Shown: positions 7,721 through 16,456, counted from the stretch's first letter. The stretch is DNA of 64,000 bases from Pseudomonas lini (GCF_030812475.1 NZ_JAUSSR010000015.1:62001-126000); one strand, 5' to 3'. The notes: generated by a model from the letters alone, not told the origin. A program made the numbers and translations.

Positions 7721-8123
7721 GAGCCGGCTTGTTGGCGAAAGCGGCGTGTCAGGCAACATTAATGCTGGACGTGATGGCTTCTTCGCTGGCAAGCCAGCTC
7801 CTACAGGGTTTGAGGTGTTCGGGGGCTGGGGTGATCCCGGTACTGTAGGAGCCGGCTTGCTGGCGAAAGCGGCGTGTCAGGCAACATTAATGCTGGATGT
7901 GATGGCCTCTTCGCTGGCAAGCCAGCTCCTACAGGGTTTGAGGTGTTCGGGGGCTGGGGTGATCCCGATACTGTAGGAGCCGGCTTGCTGGCGAAAGCGG
8001 CGTGTCAGGCAACATTAATGCTGGATGTGATGGCCTCTTCGCTGGCAAGCCAGCTCTTACAGGGTTTGAGGTGTTCGGGGGCTGGGGTGATCCCGATACT
8101 GTAGGAGCCGGCTTGCTGGCGAT
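7716..8123. repeat. Tandem REPIN array, three 128-bp units plus a partial fourth
   Basis: Units begin at 7716, 7844 and 7972 with exact 128-bp spacing; a partial copy of ~23 bp starts at 8100. Each unit has two inverted REP arms (GTAGGAGCCGGCTTGCTGGC and CTTCGCTGGCAAGCCAGCTC) around a ~34-nt loop, then a ~39-nt spacer. Units 2 and 3 are almost identical and unit 1 differs at a few positions. The 431-bp gap 7721-8151 contains nothing else. Short open frames through the array are repeats of one another and are not genes. Confidence 0.95.
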
Positions 8124-8151
8124 GAACGCTGACGCGGTGTGTCAGTGATAC

Positions 8152-9024
8152 TCAGTACAACGCAGCAAACAACTTGCGCCGATACGTGGTTACCAGCGGG
8201 TGATCGTTGCCCAGCAGTTCGAACACCTGCAGCAATGTCTTGTGCGGTAAGCCTTCGCTGTAGCTGCGATTGCGGATGAACAGCTTGAGCAAGGCATCCA
8301 GCGCCGCATCGTACTGCTGGCGGGCAAGCTGCTGGATCGCCAGTTGGTACACCGCTTCATCGTCCTGCGGGTTCTTCGCCAGGCGCGCTTTAAGGTCCGC
8401 CGCATCCGGCAGGTCACTGGCCTGGCCGAGAAACTGGATTTGTGCCTTGGCACCGGCCAGGGCCGCCTTGTGCTCATCGCTCTTGACCGCGTCGAGCACG
8501 GTTTGCGCTTCGCCCAGCTCGCCGCGTTCGGTGAGGCAGCGGGCGTAGAGAATCAGCGCACCGGCGTTGGTGTTGTCTTCGCCCAGCAGCACCTTGAGGG
8601 CGGCTTCGGCGTCGGCGAAGCGGTTGTCATCGAACAAGGCCTGGGCCTGTTCGAAAGGATCGGCCGCCGCGGGCGGTGGCATCTGCACATGAGGTTCAAG
8701 CAGGGCGCGGACGGCGGATTCCGGTTGTGCGCCGGCAAAGCCGTCCACCGGTTGACCGTCCTTGAATAGCACGACCGTTGGCAGGCTGCGAATGCCGAAG
8801 CGCGAGACGATGTCCGGCTCCACGTCGCAATTGACCTTGGCCAGCAGCAACTCGCCCTGATAGCTCTCGGCGATGGTTTGCAGCATCGGCATCAATGCCT
8901 TGCACGGTGCACACCATTCGGCCCAGAAATCCACCAGCACCGGTTTGTGGAAAGAGTTTTCGATCACCGATTGCTCGAAGTCGGCAGTCGTGGCGTCGAA
9001 GATGTACGGCGTTTCCTGACTCAT
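8152..9024 (-). CDS. cnoX: Thioredoxin/TPR co-chaperone CnoX (YbbN family)
   Basis: A 290-residue cytoplasmic protein. Residues ~1-110 are a thioredoxin fold with an intact WCAPC site (Cys38, Cys41) and the cis-Pro segment SLPTVVLF. Residues ~120-290 form tetratricopeptide helices (ADPFEQAQALFDDNRFADAEAAL and following). YbbN/CnoX proteins hold unfolded proteins under oxidative stress and pass them to GroEL or DnaK. The E. coli protein has lost the first cysteine, whereas this copy keeps CxxC and could be redox-active. ATG 9024 (MSQETPYIFD) begins exactly at the family N-terminus; upstream codons are REP-rich non-coding sequence. Confidence 0.9.
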   Translation of the reverse strand: MSQETPYIFDATTADFEQSVIENSFHKPVLVDFWAEWCAPCKALMPMLQTIAESYQGELLLAKVNCDVEPDIVSRFGIRSLPTVVLFKDGQPVDGFAGAQPESAVRALLEPHVQMPPPAAADPFEQAQALFDDNRFADAEAALKVLLGEDNTNAGALILYARCLTERGELGEAQTVLDAVKSDEHKAALAGAKAQIQFLGQASDLPDAADLKARLAKNPQDDEAVYQLAIQQLARQQYDAALDALLKLFIRNRSYSEGLPHKTLLQVFELLGNDHPLVTTYRRKLFAALY

Positions 9025-9122
9025 GGGGGAATCTCGTAAAAGCGTGGATTGCGCCACTATAAGGCTTGGTGGGGGCTGGCCGGAAGGGTGGGGCATAGGG
9101 AGATGCGTTGCCTGACAGGGCG

Positions 9123-9213
9123 CCTTCGCGGGCAAGCCACGCTCCCACAGGTTCAGCGTCGGTCTTGAGAACACCGCTGAACTTGTGGGAACGAGACCGG
9201 CTTGCCGGCGAAG
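9123..9213. repeat. Degenerate REPIN
   Basis: Arms at 9123-9150 (CGCGGGCAAGCCACGCTCCC) and 9182-9213 are recognisable but mutated relative to each other, unlike the near-perfect copies elsewhere. This suggests an older insertion. It lies between cnoX and the methyltransferase gene. Confidence 0.75.
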
Positions 9214-9216
9214 CTT

Positions 9217-9873
9217 TTAAACACGCCGCGCGTGGTACAGGCTCACATGCCGAAACTCTTCGGGCTCGGCCAGATCCGGCAAGGTCATCGCCTCCAGCAT
9301 CTCGATGCGCTGATACAACGGATGACGAAAATCCCTAACCCGCGAATCCGCCACCAATGCCTCCCTGCCGCGACTTAGAAATTCGTCGAGCAGCGGCAGG
9401 TTCGCCCGGTCATACAGTACATCGGCCACCAGAATCAGATCAAACCGATCCGCCTCGGCAAAAAAATCCGTCGAGTAGTCGAGCTGTACCCCATTGAGTT
9501 CGGCATTCGCCCGACACGCGGCGATCGCCAGCGGGTCGAGGTCGCAAGCCACCACTTCCAGCGCGCCGGCCTTGACCGCGGCAATCCCCGCCACCCCGGA
9601 TCCGGCGCCGAAATCCAGCACCCGCTTGCCTTTGACCCATTCAGGGAATCGGTCGAGATAGCGCGCCACCGCCAGCCCGCTGGCCCAGCAGAAACTCCAG
9701 TAGGGCGGTTCATGCAGAATTCGCCGGGTTTCTTCCGGGCTGAACGCGCGGTCCATGTTGTCGCCGTCGATCAGCCAAAGCTTCAGTTCGGTGTCCGGCA
9801 AGGCACAGGCCACCAACTGTGCATCGCCGAGCAGCCCGGCCAACGCCTGCTGCAGGTCGAGCGGTGCAATCAT
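9217..9873 (-). CDS. Class I SAM-dependent methyltransferase (METTL20/ETFB lysine methyltransferase-like)
   Basis: A 218-residue Rossmann methyltransferase. Motif I is VLDFGAGSGVAGIAA (~85-99), followed by the acidic EVVACDLDPLA that binds the SAM ribose. The motif IV region LILVADVLYDR resembles the DxxY-type motif of the seven-beta-strand lysine methyltransferases (METTL20/21 group). PPYWSFCWASGLAVARYL before motif I is typical of that group, whose known substrates include the electron-transfer flavoprotein beta subunit. Its stop overlaps the ATG of the lipoprotein gene only through the ATGA junction at 9870-9873, with the lipoprotein gene upstream. The substrate here is an inference. Confidence 0.82.
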   Translation of the reverse strand: MIAPLDLQQALAGLLGDAQLVACALPDTELKLWLIDGDNMDRAFSPEETRRILHEPPYWSFCWASGLAVARYLDRFPEWVKGKRVLDFGAGSGVAGIAAVKAGALEVVACDLDPLAIAACRANAELNGVQLDYSTDFFAEADRFDLILVADVLYDRANLPLLDEFLSRGREALVADSRVRDFRHPLYQRIEMLEAMTLPDLAEPEEFRHVSLYHARRV

Positions 9874-10328
9874 GGTGCTTTGACGAACTGCAGTTGACCC
9901 ATCGCCTGGGTCGTTGGCTGGGTGATGACTTGCGATGGCAGGTGCAAAATCAACTGGCCGGACTGGCTGGCGCGGCCACGCAGTTCAACGCGGGCACTTG
10001 CTGGAAAGGATGCCGGGTTGAATCGCAGACGAAACGGCAATATCTGATTGGTGCCTATCAGGCTGGAACTGGCGAGCAATTGTTGCGGGCGGTCCTGGTT
10101 GTCGACCACCAGCAGCGCCAGTTCGACCTCGGCACCGGCCGGTACGCCTTGCAAGGTGCCGCTCAATTCACGTTGATGCGCGGGCAACGGGCCGAGGTCG
10201 GCGGACTCCCTGGCTTTTTTCTGCGCCTGTTGCGGCGCAGGGCCGGGTTCCGGTGGCTGGGGCGCATCGCTGCTACAGGCCACCAGGAGGCTGAAAAGAC
10301 TGAGCAAAATGAGCGGGCGTATGGACAT
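9870..10328 (-). CDS. YbaY/YscW-family lipoprotein
   Basis: A 152-residue lipoprotein. ATG 10328 gives MSIRPLILLSLFSLLVAC with a clear lipobox (LVAC), so the longer frames upstream are not used. After a Pro/Gln-rich linker comes a beta-sandwich domain: SGTLQGVPAGAEVELALLVVDNQDRP and PFRLRFNPASFPASARVELRGRAS. This is the YscW/YbaY fold, related to type III secretion pilotins, although no type III system is nearby. It is the first gene of a two-gene unit with the methyltransferase. Probably envelope-anchored; precise role unknown. Confidence 0.8.
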   Translation of the reverse strand: MSIRPLILLSLFSLLVACSSDAPQPPEPGPAPQQAQKKARESADLGPLPAHQRELSGTLQGVPAGAEVELALLVVDNQDRPQQLLASSSLIGTNQILPFRLRFNPASFPASARVELRGRASQSGQLILHLPSQVITQPTTQAMGQLQFVKAP

Positions 10329-10446
10329 CGGTTGCTCCAGCTGGGTGAAATCCATGGATGACCCGTCTGTATACCGCAAAGCCTATGGCTTGTCTTGCCA
10401 CCCGGATGCGCTACCATGGCCCTCCCTTTTTTTGTTGCCTGCCACC

Positions 10447-10911
10447 ATGCACTGTCCCTTCTGCGGTGCCAACGACACCAAGGTCATCGACTCGCGTCTG
10501 GTCGCCGAGGGCGAACAGGTGCGCCGCCGGCGCGAATGCCTGGCCTGCGGCGAACGTTTCACGACGTTCGAGACGGCTGAACTGGTGTTGCCGCGCCTGA
10601 TCAAAACCGACGGCAGCCGCCAGCCGTTCGACGAAGAAAAACTGCGCGCCGGCATGCAGCGTGCGCTGGAGAAGCGTCCGGTGAGTGTCGAGCGCCTCGA
10701 ATCGTCGCTGGTGCACATCAAACATAAACTGCGCGCCACCGGCGAGCGCGAGGTCAAATCCCTCGTGGTCGGTGAACTGGTGATGGCCGAGCTGCAAAAG
10801 CTCGACGAAGTCGCCTACATTCGTTTCGCCTCCGTGTATCGGCGCTTCCAGGACCTCAACGAGTTCCGCGAAGAGATCGATCGCCTGGCCCGTGAGCCGG
10901 TGAAAGAATGA
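10447..10911 (+). CDS. nrdR: Transcriptional repressor NrdR
   Basis: A 154-residue regulator of ribonucleotide reductase genes. The N-terminal zinc ribbon has Cys3, Cys6, Cys31 and Cys34 (MHCPFCGAND, RRECLACGERF). An ATP-cone follows (LIKTDGSRQPFDEEKLRAGM onward) and senses ATP/dATP. Its ATG starts at the zinc ribbon itself. The stop overlaps ribD by ATGA (10908-10911), linking deoxynucleotide control to the riboflavin genes in one transcript, a conserved arrangement in Gammaproteobacteria. Confidence 0.97.
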   Translation: MHCPFCGANDTKVIDSRLVAEGEQVRRRRECLACGERFTTFETAELVLPRLIKTDGSRQPFDEEKLRAGMQRALEKRPVSVERLESSLVHIKHKLRATGEREVKSLVVGELVMAELQKLDEVAYIRFASVYRRFQDLNEFREEIDRLAREPVKE

Positions 10912-12041
10912 CCCAGTCCCCAGAACAAGCCATCCTCGACGCCCACTACATGGCCCGTGCCCTGGAGCTGGCGCGCAAAGGTCACTACACGACGCATCCC
11001 AACCCGCGGGTGGGTTGCGTGATCGTGCGTGACGGGCAGATCGTCGGCGAAGGCTGGCACGTGCGCACCGGCGAACCCCATGCCGAAATTCACGCCCTGC
11101 ACGCCGCTGGCGACAAGGCTCGCGGCGCCACGGCTTACGTGACCCTCGAACCTTGCAGCCATCACGGTCGCACGCCGCCCTGCGCCGATGCGCTGGTGAA
11201 TGCCGGGCTGGCGCGGGTGGTTGCGGCGATGCAGGACCCGAACCCGGAAGTCGCCGGTCGCGGCCTGCAACGCCTGGCCCAGGCCGGCATCGCCATCGAA
11301 AGCGGGGTGCTCGAAGGCGAGGCGCGCAAGCTCAACGAAGGCTTCCTCAAACGCATGGAGCACGGCTTGCCGTTCGTACGGGTCAAGTTGGCCATGAGCC
11401 TGGACGGTCGCACGGCGATGGAAAGCGGCGAAAGCCAGTGGATCACCGGCACGGCGGCGCGCTCGGCGGTACAACGCTTGCGCGCCCAGGCCAGTGTGGT
11501 GCTGACCGGTGCCGACACGGTGCTGGCGGACAACGCCCGCTTGACCGTGCGTGCCGATGAGTTGGGGCTGGACGCCGGGCAAACCGCGTTGGCGATGAGC
11601 CGTCCACCGCTGCGCGTGCTGATCGACGGCCGTTTGCGGGTGCCGCTGGATGCACCGTTCTTCAAGGCTGGCCCGGCGCTGGTCGCCACCTGCATGGCCA
11701 TCGAAGAGCAATACGCCAACGGCCCGGAATGCCTGATCGTGACCGGCGACGATGGCCTGGTCGACTTGCGCAAACTGCTCGTCGAACTCGCCCATCGTGG
11801 CGTCAACGAAGTATTGGTCGAAGCGGGTCCGCGTCTCGCCGGGGCCTTTGCCCGGCAGGGACTGGTGGACGAGTTCCAGATTTTCGTCGCCGGCAAGTTC
11901 CTTGGCTCCTCGGCGCGGCCGCTGCTGGACTGGCCGCTGGCGCAGATGAAAGACGCGCCCGAGCTCAAAATCACCGAAATCCGCGCGGTTGGCGAAGACT
12001 GGCGAGTCATTGCCATTCCTGTGCCGGCGGCGAGCGTATAA
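10908..12041 (+). CDS. ribD: Bifunctional riboflavin deaminase/reductase RibD
   Basis: A 377-residue enzyme catalysing two successive riboflavin steps: deamination of the pyrimidine intermediate, then NADPH-dependent reduction of its ribose. The N-terminal cytidine-deaminase-like domain holds zinc ligands His58 (PHAE), Cys83 and Cys92 (EPCSHHGRTPPC) and catalytic Glu60. The reductase domain starts near residue 155 (FVRVKLAMSLDGRTA) and includes SQWITG and VLVEAGPRLAGAF. The four-base overlap with nrdR leaves no space for an FMN riboswitch in front. Confidence 0.97.
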   Translation: MTQSPEQAILDAHYMARALELARKGHYTTHPNPRVGCVIVRDGQIVGEGWHVRTGEPHAEIHALHAAGDKARGATAYVTLEPCSHHGRTPPCADALVNAGLARVVAAMQDPNPEVAGRGLQRLAQAGIAIESGVLEGEARKLNEGFLKRMEHGLPFVRVKLAMSLDGRTAMESGESQWITGTAARSAVQRLRAQASVVLTGADTVLADNARLTVRADELGLDAGQTALAMSRPPLRVLIDGRLRVPLDAPFFKAGPALVATCMAIEEQYANGPECLIVTGDDGLVDLRKLLVELAHRGVNEVLVEAGPRLAGAFARQGLVDEFQIFVAGKFLGSSARPLLDWPLAQMKDAPELKITEIRAVGEDWRVIAIPVPAASV

Positions 12042-12087
12042 TTCCCGGCCTGCGCCACGCGACGGCTTTGTTCTCGAGGAGGACTCC

Positions 12088-12753
12088 ATGTTTACCGGCA
12101 TCATCGAATCCATCGGCAGTATTCGTGCATTAACCCCCAAAGGCGGAGATGTGCGGGTACACGTAGAAACCGGCAAGCTCGACTTGAGCGACGTCAAACT
12201 GGGCGACAGCATTGCGGTCAACGGCGTATGCCTGACGGCGGTTGAATTGCCGGGTAACGGCTTTGCCGCGGACGTCAGTCGTGAAACCCTCGACTGCACG
12301 GCCATGAATGACCTCAAAAGCGGCAGCCCGGTCAACCTGGAAAAGGCTCTGACCCCGACCACACGTCTGGGCGGGCACCTGGTCAGCGGTCATGTCGATG
12401 GCGTGGGCGAAGTGGTTGCCCGTACTGAAAACGCCCGGGCCGTGGAATTCCGCATCCGCGCGCCGAAAGAACTGGCCAAGTACATCGCCCACAAAGGCTC
12501 GATCACCGTCGATGGCACCAGCCTGACCGTGAACGCGGTCGATGGCGCCGAGTTCCTGTTGACGATCATTCCGCACACCCTGAGCGAAACCATCATGGCG
12601 TCGTACCAGCCGGGTCGCCGGGTCAATCTGGAAGTGGACTTGCTGGCCCGTTATCTGGAGCGCCTGTTGCTGGGCGACAAGGCTGCAGAACCTACAAAAT
12701 CCGGAAACATTACTGAAAGCTTTCTGGCCGCCAACGGCTATCTCAAATCCTGA
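12088..12753 (+). CDS. ribE: Riboflavin synthase alpha subunit
   Basis: A 221-residue enzyme dismutating two 6,7-dimethyl-8-ribityllumazine molecules into riboflavin. It is built from two similar lumazine-binding beta barrels. The first starts MFTGIIESIG with the substrate-binding SIAVNGVCLTAV; the second has GSITVDGTSLTVNAV. A GAGGAGG ribosome site precedes ATG 12088. The gene is 46 bp beyond ribD and 31 bp before ribBA, in the same transcription unit. The same enzyme is named ribC in some Pseudomonas annotations. Confidence 0.96.
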   Translation: MFTGIIESIGSIRALTPKGGDVRVHVETGKLDLSDVKLGDSIAVNGVCLTAVELPGNGFAADVSRETLDCTAMNDLKSGSPVNLEKALTPTTRLGGHLVSGHVDGVGEVVARTENARAVEFRIRAPKELAKYIAHKGSITVDGTSLTVNAVDGAEFLLTIIPHTLSETIMASYQPGRRVNLEVDLLARYLERLLLGDKAAEPTKSGNITESFLAANGYLKS

Positions 12754-12784
12754 AGCTCAAATTTCGAAAGAAGGGGGGTGCCTT

Positions 12785-13876
12785 GTGGCGCTCAATAGCA
12801 TCGAAGAACTGGTTGAAGATATCCGCCAAGGCAAGATGGTCATCCTCATGGATGACGAAGACCGCGAGAACGAAGGCGACCTGATCATGGCCGCCGAATG
12901 CTGCCAGCCTGAACACATCAACTTCATGGCCAAGCACGCCCGTGGCCTGATCTGCATGCCAATGAGCCGCGAGCGCTGCGAACTGCTGAAGCTGCCGTTG
13001 ATGGCGCCGCGCAACGGTTCCGGTTTCGGCACCAAGTTTACCGTGTCCATCGAAGCGGCCACCGGCGTGACCACCGGCATCTCCGCCGCCGACCGTGCGC
13101 GCACCGTGCAGGCCGCCGCCGCGAAAGACGCCAAGGCTGAAGACATCGTCAGCCCCGGCCACATCTTCCCGCTGATGGCCCAGGCCGGCGGTACCCTGGC
13201 CCGTGCCGGCCACACCGAAGCGGCGTGTGACCTGGCGCGCATGGCCGGGTTCGAGCCGAGCGGGGTGATCTGCGAAGTGATGAACGACGACGGCACCATG
13301 TCCCGTCGTGCCGAGCTTGAGGCTTTCGCAGCCGAACACAGCATCAAGATCGGCACCATCGCCGACTTGATCCACTACCGGATGATCCATGAACGTACCG
13401 TTCAGCGGATTGCCGAGCAGCCATTGGATAGCGAACTGGGTCAATTCAACCTGGTGACCTATCGTGATTCCGTGGAAGGCGACGTGCACATGGCCCTGAC
13501 CCTGGGCACCGTGAGCAGTGACGAGCCGACCCTGGTCAGGGTGCACAACATGGACCCGTTGCGTGACCTGTTGATGGTCAAGCAGCCTGGCCGCTGGAGC
13601 TTGCGCGCCGCCATGGCCGCGGTCGCCGAGGCCGGCAGCGGCGTGGTGCTGTTGCTCGGTCACCCGCTCGATGGCGACGTGTTGCTGGCACACATCCGTG
13701 AAACCGCGGAGCACGCTCCGGCGAAAAAACCGACCACCTACAGTATCGTCGGTGCCGGTTCGCAGATCCTTCGGGACCTGGGCGTGCGCAAAATGCGCCT
13801 GATGAGTGCGCCGATGAAATTTAATGCGATATCCGGTTTCGATCTGGAAGTTGTAGAATACGTGCCCTCCGAATAA
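12785..13876 (+). CDS. ribBA: 3,4-dihydroxy-2-butanone-4-phosphate synthase with degenerate GTP cyclohydrolase II domain
   Basis: A 363-residue two-domain protein with a GTG start and an AAGGGGGG ribosome site. Residues ~1-203 are an intact DHBP synthase: MDDEDRENEGDL metal site, GLICMPMS, and GHIFPLMAQAGG with the catalytic His. Residues ~208-363 have the GTP cyclohydrolase II fold, but the zinc motif is gone. Where active enzymes read HSECLTGD...RCDCG, this protein has HNMDPLRDLLMVKQPGRWSL, without any of the three cysteines. The domain is therefore unlikely to hydrolyse GTP. An intact RibA is encoded 3.6 kb downstream. The retained domain may be structural or regulatory. Confidence 0.95.
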   Translation: MALNSIEELVEDIRQGKMVILMDDEDRENEGDLIMAAECCQPEHINFMAKHARGLICMPMSRERCELLKLPLMAPRNGSGFGTKFTVSIEAATGVTTGISAADRARTVQAAAAKDAKAEDIVSPGHIFPLMAQAGGTLARAGHTEAACDLARMAGFEPSGVICEVMNDDGTMSRRAELEAFAAEHSIKIGTIADLIHYRMIHERTVQRIAEQPLDSELGQFNLVTYRDSVEGDVHMALTLGTVSSDEPTLVRVHNMDPLRDLLMVKQPGRWSLRAAMAAVAEAGSGVVLLLGHPLDGDVLLAHIRETAEHAPAKKPTTYSIVGAGSQILRDLGVRKMRLMSAPMKFNAISGFDLEVVEYVPSE

Positions 13877-13967
13877 TGACCGGCAGTTTGCGGGCTTGTA
13901 TTCGCGGTTAACAAATCACTGAGGGACGCGTAGAAAACGCGTTCCGGCTCTTTAAGAGATCTAACGA

Positions 13968-14444
13968 ATGACCCTGAAGACCATCGAAGGTACCTTCATC
14001 GCCCCTAAAGGCCGCTACGCTCTGGTAGTAGGTCGTTTCAACAGCTTCGTGGTTGAAAGCCTGGTCAGCGGTGCAGTCGATGCCCTGGTTCGCCATGGCG
14101 TGAGCGAAAGCGACATCACCATCATCCGTGCGCCTGGCGCCTTCGAAATCCCGCTGGTTGCGCAGAAAGTCGCTCAGAAAGGCGAGTTTGCCGCCATCAT
14201 CGCCCTGGGCGCGGTCATTCGTGGCGGTACGCCGCACTTCGAATACGTGGCGGGCGAATGCACCAAGGGCCTGGCCCAAGTGTCCATGGAGTTCGGCGTA
14301 CCGGTCGCTTTCGGCGTACTGACCGTTGATTCCATCGAACAAGCCATCGAACGTTCCGGCACCAAGGCCGGTAACAAAGGTGCCGAAGCTGCCCTGTCCG
14401 CTCTGGAAATGGTCAGCCTGCTGGCGCAGTTGGAGGCCAAGTGA
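13968..14444 (+). CDS. ribH: 6,7-dimethyl-8-ribityllumazine synthase
   Basis: A 158-residue enzyme joining DHBP with the ribitylamino-uracil. RYALVVGRFNSFVVESLVSGAVDAL, RAPGAFEIPLVAQK and ALGAVIRGGTPHFEYVAGE contain the substrate-binding Phe and the catalytic His region. It follows a 91-bp leader after ribBA that contains a small bulged hairpin (ACGCGT repeats near 13925-13942). The stop overlaps the GTG start of nusB by 4 bp. Confidence 0.96.
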   Translation: MTLKTIEGTFIAPKGRYALVVGRFNSFVVESLVSGAVDALVRHGVSESDITIIRAPGAFEIPLVAQKVAQKGEFAAIIALGAVIRGGTPHFEYVAGECTKGLAQVSMEFGVPVAFGVLTVDSIEQAIERSGTKAGNKGAEAALSALEMVSLLAQLEAK

Positions 14445-14941
14445 TTAGCGACGATAGCGATCGTTTCAACCCGCGCGATCCAAAGCCTGCGGATGCCGGC
14501 AAGCCATCGAAAAGCGTCAAGCGTCGCGAAGCCCGTCAGCTTGCGACTCAGGCGCTGTACCAATGGCACATGGCCAAGCAATCTTTGAACGAGATCGAAG
14601 CGCAGTTCCGGGTCGATAACGATTTCAGCGATGTCGACGGCGCCTACTTCCGTGAAATCCTGCATGGGGTTCCAGCGCAGAAGGACCGGATCGACGCCGC
14701 ACTGGCGCCATGCCTGGACATCACGATCGACGAGCTGGACCCGGTTGAACTGGCGGTCCTGCGCCTGTCCACCTGGGAACTGCTCGAGCGCGTCGACGTG
14801 CCGTACCGCGTTGTGATCAACGAAGGTATCGAACTGGCGAAAGTCTTCGGTTCCACCGACGGCCACAAGTTCGTCAACGGTGTACTCGACAAGCTGGCCC
14901 CGCGTCTGCGTGAAGCTGAAGTGAAGGCGTTCAAGCGCTGA
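14441..14941 (+). CDS. nusB: Transcription antitermination factor NusB
   Basis: A 166-residue all-helical protein that binds boxA RNA with S10 (NusE) for rRNA antitermination. After a ~24-residue polar N-terminal tail come SVKRREARQLATQALYQWHM with the Arg-rich RNA-binding face, and later YRVVINEGIELAKVFGSTDGHKFVNGVLDKLA, the most conserved NusB segment. It starts at GTG 14441 in the GTGA overlap with ribH. The ribH-nusB-thiL order is widespread in proteobacteria. Confidence 0.96.
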   Translation: MISDDSDRFNPRDPKPADAGKPSKSVKRREARQLATQALYQWHMAKQSLNEIEAQFRVDNDFSDVDGAYFREILHGVPAQKDRIDAALAPCLDITIDELDPVELAVLRLSTWELLERVDVPYRVVINEGIELAKVFGSTDGHKFVNGVLDKLAPRLREAEVKAFKR

Positions 14942-14953
14942 TCGGCGCTTGAA
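14930..14953 (+). terminator. Hairpin at the end of nusB (possible attenuator)
   Basis: Perfect 9-bp inverted arms TTCAAGCGC (14930-14938) and GCGCTTGAA (14945-14953) span the nusB stop codon. They are followed only by a weak T-rich stretch, so this may be an attenuator or mRNA-stability element rather than a full terminator ahead of thiL. Confidence 0.4.
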
Positions 14954-14968
14954 TACTTTGTCTCAGCC

Positions 14969-15934
14969 ATGGGCGAATTTGAGCTGATCCGCAATTTCTT
15001 CGCCGCCGCGCCCTGTGCGCAGGGCGGCGAGGGCGTTGCTATGGGGATCGGTGACGACTGCGCCTTGCTGGCTGTTCCCCCAGGGGAGCAGTTGGCGATT
15101 TCCACCGACACCCTCGTGGCCGGTGTGCATTTCGCAGATCCTTGCGATCCGTTTCTGCTCGGTCAGCGCTCGCTGGCCGTGGCCGTCAGCGACCTGGCGG
15201 CCATGGGCGCCACTCCCGTTGCCTTTACCCTTGCCTTGACGTTGCCGACGGTCACGCCCGATTGGCTGCAATCCTATGCCCGTGGTTTGAACCTCATGGC
15301 GCAAAGCTGCGGTGTGGCACTGGTCGGCGGCGATACCACTCGTGGGCCATTGAGCCTGACCATGACCGTGTTCGGGCGTGTGCCCAGTGGTTTGGCGTTG
15401 ACCCGTAGCGGCGCGCGGCCGGGCGATCTGTTGTGCGTTGGCGGTGAGTTGGGCAATGCCGCTGGCGCCTTGCCACTGGTGCTCGGCCAGCGTACGGCTG
15501 AAGCCGCCATTGCCGATCCGCTGCTGGCGCATTACTGGTCGCCGCAACCGCAACTCGGGCTGGGCATGGCATTGCGGGGCAAGGCGACCTCGGCGCTGGA
15601 CATTTCCGACGGCCTGCTTGCCGACTGTGGGCATATTGCCCTGGCATCGAAGGTCGGCATTCAAGTTGAACGGGACGGTTTGCCGCTGTCGAAGGCTTTG
15701 GTGGCCTTGCTCGGTCAATCGGGCGCCGAAGCGGCAGCCCTCAGCGGCGGTGACGATTACGTGCTGGCCTTCACTTTGCCGTCCGTCGAGTTAGCCCCCT
15801 TGCTGGCTGACGGCTGGCCAATCCATGTGGTCGGACGGATCGTCGCGGGGCAGGGCGTGACATTGCTCGATGCCGACGGACAAGACATCACCCCGCAAAC
15901 CCGGGGCTACCAACATTTTCGGGAGACACCGTGA
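14969..15934 (+). CDS. thiL: Thiamine-monophosphate kinase
   Basis: A 321-residue enzyme phosphorylating thiamine monophosphate to thiamine diphosphate. It opens MGEFELIRNFF and shows the ATP/Mg sites GIGDDCALL, STDTLVAGVHF, VSDLAAMGATP and VGGDTTRG, then ALDISDGLLADCGHI and SGGDDYVLAF, all hallmarks of ThiL in the AIR-synthase superfamily. It overlaps pgpA by 4 bp (GTGA). Confidence 0.96.
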   Translation: MGEFELIRNFFAAAPCAQGGEGVAMGIGDDCALLAVPPGEQLAISTDTLVAGVHFADPCDPFLLGQRSLAVAVSDLAAMGATPVAFTLALTLPTVTPDWLQSYARGLNLMAQSCGVALVGGDTTRGPLSLTMTVFGRVPSGLALTRSGARPGDLLCVGGELGNAAGALPLVLGQRTAEAAIADPLLAHYWSPQPQLGLGMALRGKATSALDISDGLLADCGHIALASKVGIQVERDGLPLSKALVALLGQSGAEAAALSGGDDYVLAFTLPSVELAPLLADGWPIHVVGRIVAGQGVTLLDADGQDITPQTRGYQHFRETP

Positions 15935-16434
15935 CAGATCATCCCAATCAAGTCCCGGCGGAATTCGTACCGCCCTCGGTCTGGCGCAATCCCTGGCATT
16001 TCATCGCGTTCGGCTTCGGTTCGGGCACCCTGCCAAAAGCACCGGGGACCTGGGGTTCGTTAGTTGCACTACCCTTTATTCCGTTATGGCAGATGCTGCC
16101 CGACTGGGGTTACTGGCTGATGCTGGGCATCACCATGCTGTTCGGCTTCTGGCTCTGCGGCAAGGTGGCCGACGATCTGCGGGTACACGACCACGAAGGA
16201 ATCGTCTGGGACGAAATGGTCGGGATGTGGATCACGCTGTGGCTGGTACCGGAAGGTTGGTATTGGTTGCTGGCAGGTTTTCTGGTGTTCCGTTTCTTCG
16301 ATATCCTCAAGCCATGGCCAATTCACTGGATAGACAAGCATGTGCACGGTGGCGTCGGGATCATGCTCGACGACGTATTGGCCGGGGTGTTTGCGTGGCT
16401 GGCGATGCAGGGGCTGGTATGGATCTTCGCCTGA
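15931..16434 (+). CDS. pgpA: Phosphatidylglycerophosphatase A
   Basis: A 167-residue inner-membrane lipid phosphatase making phosphatidylglycerol from its phosphate. It starts at GTG 15931. Diagnostic segments are FGFGSGTLPKAPGTWGSLVALPF, the acidic HDHEGIVWDEMVGMW presumed to bind Mg2+, and FRFFDILKPWPIHWID, with membrane helices between. The thiL-pgpA coupling is conserved in E. coli and Pseudomonas. Confidence 0.95.
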   Translation: MTDHPNQVPAEFVPPSVWRNPWHFIAFGFGSGTLPKAPGTWGSLVALPFIPLWQMLPDWGYWLMLGITMLFGFWLCGKVADDLRVHDHEGIVWDEMVGMWITLWLVPEGWYWLLAGFLVFRFFDILKPWPIHWIDKHVHGGVGIMLDDVLAGVFAWLAMQGLVWIFA

Positions 16435-16456
16435 GTGGCGCAACAGGGGATTAGGG

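Noticed and set aside
7746..8104. Repeated ~76-codon reading frames on the plus strand
   Set aside because: They are the same non-coding 128-bp REPIN unit read three times; they lack ribosome sites and protein-like composition.
9870..10328. Type III secretion locus suggested by the YscW-like lipoprotein
   Set aside because: No other secretion genes are nearby, and YbaY-like lipoproteins are common outside such systems.
12042..13967. FMN riboswitch before ribE, ribBA or ribH
   Set aside because: The gaps of 46, 31 and 91 bp are too small and show none of the conserved RFN blocks.
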